A stretch of 64,000 nt of DNA from positions 40,968,012 through 41,032,011 of the forward strand of contig CM059971.1 in NCBI GenBank assembly GCA_030490835.1. The letters are read 5' to 3'. A model generated the notes under the pieces. That model did not search any database and was not told the origin of the DNA. It was given only the letters and a program-made list of their open reading frames with translations. The position numbers and the translations under genes are program-made. Shown piece by piece: positions 44,931 to 55,291 of the stretch. This DNA comes from Annona cherimola (Eukaryota > Streptophyta > Magnoliopsida > Magnoliales > Annonaceae). How positions within the stretch are numbered: position 1 is the stretch's first letter; each line of letters opens with the position of its first letter.

Positions 44931-46548
44931 TGTGGCGCCCCGAACCGAGGTGCCTAGAAGCCTTACTCCGGGATCGTTTTGATTGGTAAACGTGACTCAG
45001 GATTGTTGCCCTGATCACACGGCAGGATTTTTTTTTCATCAATATATGGAAAATTCCCATCATTCATCCAATTTGAAATATATTTCACATAACACAGTTA
45101 TGATCAAAAACTATTCCATAAACATTTTCATTGAAATAAAAATATTCCCTTTTCATCTCAAAATTATCATCGTTGACTTTACATAAAGTTTACATAAACA
45201 TCATTTATATCAAAAACTACATAACGCTTGGCATGCTGCCTTCATCACATTTCCTGTCTGTTGTTGAAAAAGCATGGGTGAGTAATAATACTCAGTAATC
45301 ATCATTTATCATAATCATACATCTCAAATCATCATTTATCATTTTTGGAGCATTATTTTCACATATCATATGCTATCTTGCCGAATACCCTATATTCGCT
45401 CCAAATTTTTGATGTTTTGGCATAATTCCATTTAAACATTATATCTATACTTATTTTCTCATGATTAGGCATTATCTAAGCATATTTTTACCCTACTTAA
45501 CATCCAAAATAAATTTGGGTAGAAATCACTTACACGAAGCGGAGATACGCCTCTTTTTCTCACACTTTCTCTCTCTAACTTTCTCCTTCTTTCTCTAAAG
45601 GGAAAAAACGTGTTTGGGGGTGGGAATGCTTGACGTTTTCAAGCTTGGAGTGCTTCTGGTCGTTCTCACCTTGCCCCCTATTTATAGTTTTTGATTTTTC
45701 ACAAAATTAGATTTTACCCCCTTAGCTTGAGGTATTTAATTATAAAAATGTATTTTTTTTCTAATTTTGAAAAATGCCTTGAGCCAAGAGCATCCACCCT
45801 ATGTCTGCTCCAGCCCACCCTATGCAGCCCTATTTTTTCCTATTTTTATTATTTTTTATTTAATTAATTTTAAGCTAATTAAATCTAAACCCTTGATTTG
45901 TGATTTGGATGAATTTGGACCATTGATCATAGTCAAATGGCCATAACTCCCCTGCTGCTCACGCCCCTGCCATGTTGCTTTTCATTTAATTTTGTTTTTT
46001 TATTATTTAATTTATTAAAAAAGTCAAAAGTAGCATTTAATTGAAGTAATGCTACTTTTTTATTTTTCATTTGACGTTTCATTTTGACCTTTGATTTGTG
46101 ATTTTCATCACATCTTGATCCATTCATCATGTCCATCATGAATTTTTAACCATCCATAAAAAATTTGATCGAATTCCGACGCCCGGTTTGCAATTTATGA
46201 ATTTTTTTCTATTTTTCCACAAAAATCCAAACTTGGATTAAAATATCCAAAAGAATTGCTATTTTGTCTTGTAGTGATTAAATCTCTATTTTGTTTTTTT
46301 GTGATTAAGTTACTCCAAGTGATTAACTCTTAATCACGGGTCTTAGTCCTTCATTACTATTCACGTGCACTATTCACATGCACTATTCACGGGGTTAAAT
46401 TCCTAATTGCATTATTTCAATCTCCAATACACATATCCATCAATATAATTCATGAATTTTCATTTATTCATAAAATAATGACAAAATTACAAATATCGAA
46501 ATGACGCGTATACAGTCGAAACAACGCGTATATGGTCAGGGTTCCACA
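44931..46548 (-). repeat. 3' LTR of Gyp3 with an internal deletion (1,618 bp)
   Basis: The plus strand runs from TGTGGCGCCCCGAACC to GTCAGGGTTCCACA. Compared with Gyp1, roughly 0.9 kb is missing at about 45297, where AATAATACTCAGTA joins ATCATCATTTATC. The deletion removes the GC-rich module and the GTTACTGTTCAT cluster but keeps the TATA region (about 45680) and both ends. Confidence 0.92.
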
Positions 46549-46562
46549 ATTCTCCCCCCCTT
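46549..46562 (-). promoter_or_regulatory. Polypurine tract of Gyp3
   Basis: Minus strand AAGGGGGGGAGAAT adjoins the LTR, identical to Gyp2. Confidence 0.85.
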
Positions 46563-46584
46563 ACAATAGGTTTCGTCCCGAAAC

Positions 46585-49131
46585 CTATCTTTCTTCGAAT
46601 AATTGAGGGTACTTTCTTTCAACTTCTTCCCGTAACTCCCATGTGGCTTCGGATTTTGAATATCGATTCCATTGTACCTTTACATATTTGATCTCTCTGT
46701 TCCGAAGTTTCTTGATCTTGAAATCCAATATTTTGATTGGCCTTTCCTCATAGTTTAAATGTTCTTGGATTGGCGAATTCTCTGCTATCAACACATGGGT
46801 AGGATCGAAAATATATTTCCTTAGCATGGAGATGTGGAACACATTGTGGATGGCACTGAGGGCTGGTGGCAGAGCTATTCTATAGGCTAGATTGCCTATC
46901 TTTTCCAAAACTTCAAAGGGCCCAACATATCTCGGGTTTAATTTTCCCCTCTTTCCAAAGCGGGTGACTCCTTTGAATGGTGTTACCTTAAAAAATACGT
47001 GATCCCCAACTTGGATATTTAAATCCCTTCTTTTGCAATCGGTGTAACTCTTTTGCCTGCTCTGGGCTGTGAGTATACACTGGCGAATCACTTGAATTTT
47101 TTCCGCTATTCTCTTTGAGAGGTCTGGAGCCAATTTTCTTTCTCCCACTTCATCCCAGTTTAGAGGAGTTCTGCATTTTCGTCCATATAAAGCTTCAAAT
47201 GGGGTCATTTGAATACTCGCTTGATAACTGTTGTTATAAGCAAATTCTGCCATAGCCAAATATTCATCTCACGATCCTCCAAATTCTACTGTGCACATCC
47301 TCAGCATATCCTCTACTATTTGATTTACCCTTTTTGTCTGCCCATCAGTTTGAGGATGAAATGTTGTACTGAATTTCAGTTGTGTACCTAAGGTTTGATG
47401 TAAACTTTTCCAAAATCGAGATGTAAAACTGGAATCTCGATCGGAAACTATTGACTTAGGTACTTCATGCAGTCTCACTATCTCCTTATAATAAATTTTA
47501 GCCAGTCGTTCAGCAGTAAATTTTTTCTTGATGGCTAGGAAATGAGCCACCTTTGATAATCTATCTACTATGACCCATATAGCATCATTTCCATTATTGT
47601 TTCTTGGCAACCCTTCAATAAAATCCATAGTAATATCATCCCATTTCCATTCTGGGACTTCTAGCGACTGTAATTTTTCAGGGGTTCTTTGATGATCAAC
47701 CTTAACCCTTTGACATGTTAGGTACTTAGCCACATATTCAGCAATTTCTCTCTTCATATTATTCCACCAATACATCTTTTTGATGTCTTGATACATCTTG
47801 GTGCTACCTGGATGCATCGAAAATGGAGAGAAATGTGCTTCTTTCAATATCTGTTCCTTTACTTCCTCTTGATCAGGTATACACAGGCGATCCCTATATC
47901 TGTAGATCCCCTGTTCATCTTGTATGTATTCACTGGGATTTTTCTTAATCATTTTTTCCACATAATTCTTGAAATCCCCATTTTCTTGTTGAGTCATTTT
48001 AATTTGCTCAAATAAATTCGACTGGATTTTTAATTGAGACAATCCAACTTGTACCCCAGGTGGGATTACAATTAGCTCTAATTGTCTTAATTCTTGTAGT
48101 AGCCCTTCTTCCTTTGTGATGAGATGAGCTAAGCTAACATTTCTACTTAGTGCATCGGCTACTACATTGGCTTTGCCTGGATGATATAAAATGTCGAGGT
48201 CATAATCCTTTAGTAACTCGAGCCATCTTCTTTGCCTCATATTTAACTCCTTTTGAGTAAAAATATATTTGAGGCTCTTATGATCAGTATAGACCTCACA
48301 TTTAACTCCATATAAATAATGTCTCCAAATTTTCAAGGCAAAGACTACTGCTGCCAATTCTAAATCATGGGTTGGATAGTTTACCTCATTTGGCTTGAGT
48401 TGCCGAGATGCGTATGATATAACTTTCCCATTTTGCATCAGGACACATTCTAATCCTTTCTTTGAGGCATCACTATAGATCACAAACCCTTCCTTCTCCG
48501 TAGGTAGTGTTAGAATTGGAGCTTTTACCAGTCTTCTCTTTAATTCTTGGAAGCTATTCTCACATTCCTGTGTCCATTCATTCTTAACTCCTTTCCTTGT
48601 CAGCTTTGTGAGCGGAGCTGACAATTGTGAGAATCCTTCCACAAATCTTCTGTAGTAGCCAGCTAGCCCTAGGAAACTTCTTATTTCCGTGATATTTGTT
48701 GGCTGTGGCCATTTTGTTATTGCCTCAATCTTTTGAGGATCTACTTGTACTCCCTCCTCGGATATAATGTGGCCGAGAAAGGCTACTTGTTTCAATAAAA
48801 ACTCACATTTTTTGAATTTAGCATATAATTTCTCCCTTCGAAAAATTTCCAACACTATCCTTAAATGCTTCTCATGTTCTTCTTCTGTCTTTGAATAAAT
48901 CAATATATCATCAATGAATACACCACAAACTGATCCAAAAATTCTCGAAAAATTCTATTCATCATATCCATAAACACAGCTGGAGCATTCGTTAGTTCAA
49001 ATGGCATGACTAAGAATTCATAATGCCCATATCTTGTTCTGAATGTTGTTTTATAGATGTCCTTTGGACATATCCTCCACTAGTGGTAACCTGACTGTAA
49101 ATCAATTTTTGAAAATGTAGAAGCTCCTTTT
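46585..49131 (-). pseudogene. Gyp3 pol, distal part: RT end, RNase H, integrase, chromodomain (broken)
   Basis: One frame runs from 48903 to 46585 with a single TGA at 47269-47271 (a Trp codon in Gyp2). It contains the end of reverse transcriptase ([17 protein letters not shown]), RNase H ([20 protein letters not shown]), the integrase HHCC region and core ([33 protein letters not shown], where Lys stands in place of the Glu seen in Gyp2 TDGQTERVNQ) and the C-terminal chromodomain. A 1-nt deletion near 48926 separates this frame from the FIDD box of reverse transcriptase (48905-49131 in the other frame). Cop6 is inserted at 49131 within reverse transcriptase. Confidence 0.92.
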
Positions 49132-49264
49132 TGTTGGAAATATGTGGAAAACTAGCTAAATCTATGTTTTGATGATTAACAAATCAATTTGAGTAAGTCT
49201 TAGCTACTAACATGTTTGTGGAAATGTTTAAGGCATATACATTTGAAGAAAATAAAGCATGGAA

Positions 49265-50105
49265 GGCCAAGTCGTTCTCCAAGTCGACCCCAAGATCGAC
49301 TTCAAGAAGCCAAATCTGTCCAGAGTTGAAAATGGGAGAAGAACAAGTGAAGTCGCAGGCCAAGTCGACTCCACTTGCAACTTGGGAAGCCAAGTCGCAA
49401 ACGAAGTCGACTCCAGCATCGACTTCAGTCGGGAAAATCACTCCAGAGCTGAATTTGGGATGGAAAAATGCCGAAGTCACAAACGAAGTCGACTCCAGTT
49501 ACGACTTAGGCGAAGTCGCGGACGAAGTCGACCCCAAGTTCGACTTGATGTTATCAAAGCTCAAAGATGGAGTTTTCAGCTCATTCCCAAGATCAACTTA
49601 AGATCTCTCAAGACCAAATCAAGGATACAAGCTCTTTATCAAAATCAAGTTTATCAAGTCCAAGGCAAAGATTCAAGCATGCTCCAAGATGAAGAAATAA
49701 TCAAGTCATGAAGATCAATATGAATCAAAAGCAAGCAAGGTGCATGAATCTACCATGCAAGATTCAAGTTCTTCAAAGATTCACAAGATAGAAGCAAATC
49801 AATGAGGATCAAAGCATATTTTGCAAAGACCAAGTCAAGTCGCAACCCAAGTTGACTCCATGATCGACTTGAGTTGAAGTCTGAAGCCAAAGTCGACTCA
49901 AGACTCAGACTTGGAACCTGAAGAGGTGAAGTCGCACCCGAAGTCGACTTCACCTGCGACTTGGGTCAAGTCGATACCCAAGTCGACCCGACCTGGAACT
50001 TGAAGTCGCGAACAGAAGGCGAAGTCGCACCCGAAGTCGACTCCATCTGCGACTTGGGCGAAGTCGCATCCGAAGTCGACTCCGCCTGCGACTTGGGTCG
50101 CAACG
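49265..50105. repeat. U3 array of palindromic GTCGAC / GCGAC repeats
   Basis: Dozens of short units built from AAGTCGACTT, GAAGTCGC and GCGACTTGG recur in two blocks separated by an A-rich spacer. GCGACTTGG and CCAAGTCGC are reverse complements and sit four bases (GAAG) apart in several LTRs (58853-58874 and 17999-18020 have perfect 9-bp arms), giving strong hairpins. The equivalent blocks occur in every SIRE-type LTR of the window. Confidence 0.85.
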
Positions 50106-50179
50106 GTCGGATAATTTTCGAACGTTGGCGCATTAAATGCGCGCCACCTACCTTCTAACGTTCGGATTCCCTCCAAAAT

Positions 50180-50186
50180 TATAAAA
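50180..50186 (+). promoter_or_regulatory. TATA box in Cop6 5' LTR
   Basis: TATAAAA followed by GGCATTC lies about 75 bp after the second repeat block; the same site is at 59656-59662 in the 3' LTR and 18844-18850 in Cop4. This sets U3 at about 1.05 kb. Confidence 0.72.
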
Positions 50187-50823
50187 GGCATTCATTGTGG
50201 ACGAGGGAAGTAGCTGAGAATCATTAAGTGTGCTTAACTCCTATATCCAAGAGCTCTAAAGAGATCAAGCCATTCAAAGAGGAAGAACTTTGCTTCAAAT
50301 TGCAAGAGCTACATTTCTGAATCTTCAAAGTCTACATTACGAGTTCTTCTCTGCGCCAAATTGCTTCTACACATATGTAAAGTGTAGACTCCTTTTGTTA
50401 TTTCATTTTGTTGTATTGAACTTGATTTAGTTTGAGGAACTAAGATCAAGTGTAAGCAAAGTAGTGTGTGATTGGAGTGGAACTCATCACCTACTTGTGC
50501 TGTGTTGTGTTGAAGCCCCCTAGAGCTGGAATCTAGAAGAGAGCAGTGGCTCTAATTGTATTTGAAGAATACAATAGTGGAACCCAAGTCACAAGGAGTG
50601 TGAGCTTGGAAGAGTGGAGTAGGGAGGTTGCCCGAACCACTATAAAAATCTTGTGTGCTTGATTTATATTTCTGCTCTCTATATTATATTGCTTTCCATT
50701 TCGTTTCTTCATTAAGGGGACTAGATTAATTCGGGATAAAGTTTTTGTTTAAGTTATAAATTTTTAAATACCCAATTCACCCCTCCCCTCTTGGGTAATT
50801 GTCATCAACTCGGGACCAACAAG

Positions 50824-50838
50824 TGGTATTAGAGCAGG
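50824..50838 (+). promoter_or_regulatory. Primer binding site of Cop6
   Basis: TGGTATTAGAGCAGG two bases after the LTR, complementary to initiator tRNA-Met with one T in place of the C found in Cop3. Confidence 0.9.
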
Positions 50839-50869
50839 TCTTTGAGTTAAACCAAAGAGATCCAATCAC

Positions 50870-52702
50870 ATGGCATCCCAATCTACTTCCGTTCCCGCTT
50901 TTGCCGAGGGCCAATCATTTACTAGGCCACCATTGTTTGATGGGAACAATTTCGGCTATTGGAAGCTTCGAATGAAACAACTCATCATGGCTACCGACAT
51001 GGATTCTTGGATTGCAATCCAAGATGGTGTAACATTGCCTATAGATGAAAGAGCTTCCAAGTGGACCGAAGAGGAAGTAAGAACTGTAAAGAGCAATGCT
51101 AAAGCTATGAACTCACTATTTTGTGCTCTTACAGCTTCCGAATATGATAGAGTATCATCTTGTCTAATCGCTAAAGAAATATGGGAAACTCTAACATCCA
51201 TTTATGAAGGAACCTCTCAAGTCCAAGGGACTAGGAGAAATATTTTGATAGGAGAATTGGAAAGCTTTAGAATGCTAGAAACAGAAAATATTTCTGAAAT
51301 ATTTGCTAGATTTTCTAAGATTACTAACGCTTTGAAAGGTCTTGGAAAGACTATCTCTGAATCCGAACAGGTTATGAAGATATTAAGAGCTCTACCGGAA
51401 TCTTGAACTCCAAAGATTACGGCAATTGAAGAAGCCAAAGACCTAAATACACTAAAGCTAGAAGATCTAATTAGCTCATTAATGTCACATGAGCTAATTA
51501 AGAGAAGAAACGAAGACAATCACAAAGGGAAGAAAATCATTGCGTTAAAAGCGCCACACAACTCAGAAGAGTCTACCTCCTCGTCTCATAATGATAATGA
51601 AGATATTGCATTTCTCACTCGCAAATTCCGAAAATTTGTGAGAAAAGAAAGGAACTTCAAGGACTTCAAAGAAAGAACACGGAGAGAGAAGAAGAAGGAG
51701 CCAACGAAGTGCTACAAATGCGGCGGGATAGGACACATACAAGCTCAATGTCCTACGCTGGAAGAGTATCAAGAGAGGAAGGAAGGACATGAAGGCAGAA
51801 AATACCAAAGGCCAAAGGGAAGAGGCATGTACGTCAATGAAGAGACTTCATCAACAAGCAGTTTTTCAACCGACAATAACGATACAGCAAACTGCGCAAG
51901 AATATGCTGCATGGCATGGATCGAACAAGAAGAAAACTTGTTATGTTTGAACACAACTGAAGTTTTGGAAGAACAAACCTTCTCAACAAAATGTACAAGC
52001 AATGAAGAGGTAACTTCCAAACCTTGTTATTCTCAATCAAGTTATTCTTCTTTTCAAGAATGCCTCAAATGTGCTGAATTAGAAGAACTGCAAATTGCTT
52101 ATGATTCATTATATGAAGAAATTAAAAAGCTAGGAAACAAGTTGTCATTAAAGAGACAACAATGTAACTCAATTATTATTGTAAATGGAAAACTAGCTAA
52201 AAGATCAACAAAACTGAAAGAGGAAAATGAATCATTGTTGAAAGAGGTAGAGAAATTGAAAAAGGAGAACGAATCATTAAATGAATCATTAGCAAAGTTC
52301 TCTAATCCCGGAGAAAATGTGAAGATGTTTCTGAACATGACTGCTCAAACAAATAAAAGAGGCCTTGGATATTATACATTTGAGCAAAAAGAAAGTGGCA
52401 AATCGAATGTACCAATACTTGAGAAATATCAAACCAAAACTGCACCAATATACAAGCCAAGAAGGAAAAATGTCATGTGGACTAGCAGGCCAACGTTTGA
52501 ACCATTACATACTTGGAGGCCTACTCCAAGATTACCAATGGCTTGCAATTACTGCAACAAAATAGGTCATAAAGCCTATAAGTGTAATTTTAAGAAATTG
52601 TATGACCATGGTGCAAAATTAGTTTGGGTTCCAAGGAACACAAGATTTGGGCTTTCTAAGTTAGAGCAACAAAGGTTGAATAATATTACTAACCCAAATT
52701 GA
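50870..52702 (+). pseudogene. Cop6 gag (two nonsense codons)
   Basis: ATG at 50870 (MASQSTSVPAFAEGQSF). The SIRE/UBN2-type domain (LFDGNNFGYWKLRMKQL, IYEGTSQVQGTRRN) is followed by TGA at 51404-51406 in place of a Trp codon present in Cop3 (ESWTPK). The same frame then continues from 51407 with the CCHC knuckle CYKCGGIGHIQAQC at about residue 280, a coiled coil at about 430-480 (LLKEVEKLKKENESLNESL) and a second knuckle CNYCNKIGHKAYKC at about 560. It stops at 52702 (TGA in place of Gly), eight codons short of the Cop3 end WVPKR. Confidence 0.93.
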
Positions 52703-52751
52703 CCCATAAAATGGGTACCAAAGAGATGAGATTTACCTTTTTATTTTTTAG

Positions 52752-55291
52752 ATTTGTTTCAAGGCAAAGGCAAACAATGTATGGTTCATGGACAGCGGTT
52801 GTTCAAGGCATATGACAGGAGAAAGAAGTCTATTTCACAAACTTAAGCCTTGCAACGACGGAACGGTTGCCTTTGGTAATAATGAGAAAGGTAAAATTAA
52901 AGGTAAAGGAAATATTTATAGTAATTCAAATGCATGCATGGAAGATGTTTTGTTTGTTGAAGGACTCAAGCATAACCTAATGAGCATTAGTCAATTATGT
53001 GATAAAGGATACAAGGTTGTGTTTGAATCATCTATATGTAATGTATTTGATGGAGAACATATCATGTTTAGTGGAAAAAGACATGGAAATGTATATTTTG
53101 TTTCACTTGACGAATTAGATGGTCGATGTCTAATGGCCATTGATAATGATCCATGGGTTTGGCATAAAAGGCTTGGACATATAAACATGGAAAATATAAA
53201 GATCCTATGGAAAAAGAGTTTGGTAGAAGGCTTGCCAAAGTTGAAATATGTCAAAGACAAAATTTGCAAGGCATGTCAATTATCTAAACAACCTAAGACA
53301 CCTTTCTCTACCAAAAAGGAAATTTCCACCACTAGGCCACTTGAATTGCTACACATGGATTTATATGGGCCATCCGATATTTTAACCATTGGTGGAAAAA
53401 AATATGTATTTGTTATTGTTGATGATTTTTCAAGATTCACATGGATAATTCTCTTAGCTAGCAAAGATGAAGCCTTCTCTATGTTTTCAACTTTTGTAAA
53501 TTTGGTGCAAAATGAAAGACAAAGTACTATTATGTCTATAAGAAGTGATCATGGTGGTGAATTTGAAAACAAACGATTCATAGAATTATGTAATGAAAAA
53601 GGAATTCATCACACATTTTCTGCACCAAGAACTCCACAACAAAATGGAGTAGTTGAAAGGAAAAACAGAACTATACAAGAGATGGCTAGAACAATGCTAA
53701 ATGAGAGCAAATTATCCAAGAAATTTTGGGGTGAAGCTATAAGTACAGCTTGTCATGTCTTGAATCGAGTTACCATTAGAGCAATCTTGAAAAAGACCCC
53801 ATATGAGCTATGGAAAGGAAGGAAACCAAATATTTCTTATTTTCATGCTTTTGGATGCACATGCTATGTTTTGAACAATGGAAAAACCAACTTGGGAAAA
53901 CTAGATGCTAAAAGTGATGAGGCAATATTCCTTGGTTACTCATCAAATAGCAAAGCATAATAAACGAAATCAAGTGGTAGAAGAGTCCATACATGTTGTT
54001 TTTGATGAAATTAACCCATGCTTCAAAGGAAAAGATGATTTAAGTGATGCAGATGATATAGCAAGCAATCTTGAAAAATTGCATGTGGAAAAGCAAGAAG
54101 ATTTCATGGAGGAAAGGGTAAGTGAAGGTAATAATTCTTACAAACCTCCAACTGATTTAAAATTTAAACATGCCCATCCAATTGAACAAGTTATAGGGAA
54201 TGTATATGAAGGTGTAAAAACTAGAGGATCAAAACAAAACGTTTGTGGACAATACACCTTTGTATCTAAAATTGAACCTTCTAATATTGATCAAGCTCTT
54301 GATGATGAGAACTGGATTATAGCAATGCAAGAAGAGCTAAATCAATTTGAAAGAAACCAAGTTTGGCATCTTGTTCCTAGACCAAATGATTGTACTGTTA
54401 TTGGCACCAAGTGGGTCTTTAGGAACAAATTAGATGAAAGCGGACTTGTAGTGAGAAACAAAGCTAGACTTGTGGCAAAGGGATACTCACAAGAAGAAGG
54501 AATAGATTTTGAGGAATCCTATGCCCCGGTTGCTAGATCGGAAGCAATTCGCATCTTGTTAGCTTTTGCATCTCACATGAACTTTAAATTGTTTCAAATG
54601 GATGTTAAAAGTGCATTTCTGAATGGATATATAAATGAAAAGGTGTATGTAGAACAACCACCTGGATTTGAGGAAAAAGATCAATCTAAATTTGTATACA
54701 AGTTAACCAAAGCATTATATGGATTAAAACAAGCTCCAAGGGCTTGTTATGATAGACTAAGCAAATTTCTGATTGATCATGATTTTCAAAAAGGAAAGGT
54801 AGACACCACTTTGTTCATCAAGTATAAAGAAAAGGATATATTGATCATTCAAATTTATGTTGATGATATCATTTTTGGTGCTACTAATGAGAATCTTTGT
54901 CAAGAATTTTCTGAGCTTATGCAGAAAGAATTTGAGATGAGCATGATGGAAGAGCTACACTTCTTCCTTGGACTGCAAATCAAGCAATTAAATGAAGGAA
55001 TCTTCATCAACCAGTCCAAGTATATCAAAGAAATGCTGAAGAAGTTTGGCATGGAAAATAGCAAAGGAGCAAACACGCCAATGAGCTCAACAATCAAAAT
55101 CGACAAAGATGAAAAAGGAAAAATAGTTGATTTGAAATTGTATAGAAGCATGATAGGTTCTTTGTTGTATTTAACTGCTTCTAGGCCTGATATATTATTT
55201 AGTGTGTGTATGTGCTCTAGATTTCAATCATGTCCAAAAGAATCACACTTGGTAGCTGTGAAAAGAATTTTCAGATACCTAGTTGACACTA
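52752..55291 (+). pseudogene. Cop6 pol, proximal part: protease, integrase, reverse transcriptase (frameshifted)
   Basis: The pol frame opens after TAG at 52749-52751 and is +1 relative to gag. Protease has MDSGCSRHMTG (ATG 52788). Then come the pre-integrase HKRLGHINMEN...CKACQLSKQ (53160-53290) and integrase core residues in HMDLYGP, RSDHGGEF and VVERKNRT. At about 53957 an 11-nt deletion within YRVFNK ends this frame. The next frame carries on with reverse transcriptase: KWVFRNK at about 54408, FQMDVKSAF intact, YVDD at 54856-54867, then [16 protein letters not shown]. It is interrupted at YLVDT by Gyp4. The integrase stop seen in Cop2 and Cop3 is absent here (CAA codon present). Confidence 0.94.

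Larger units (their letters stand above)
49132..50821 (+). repeat. 5' LTR of Cop6 (1,690 bp)
   Basis: TGTTGGAAATATG...GGGACCAACA. GTCGAC repeat blocks at about 49265-49550 and 49832-50105 both lie upstream of the TATA box, hence in U3. The open frames on both strands at 49184-49711 and 49898-50191 are produced by these repeats and recur in every LTR; they are not genes. Confidence 0.97.
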
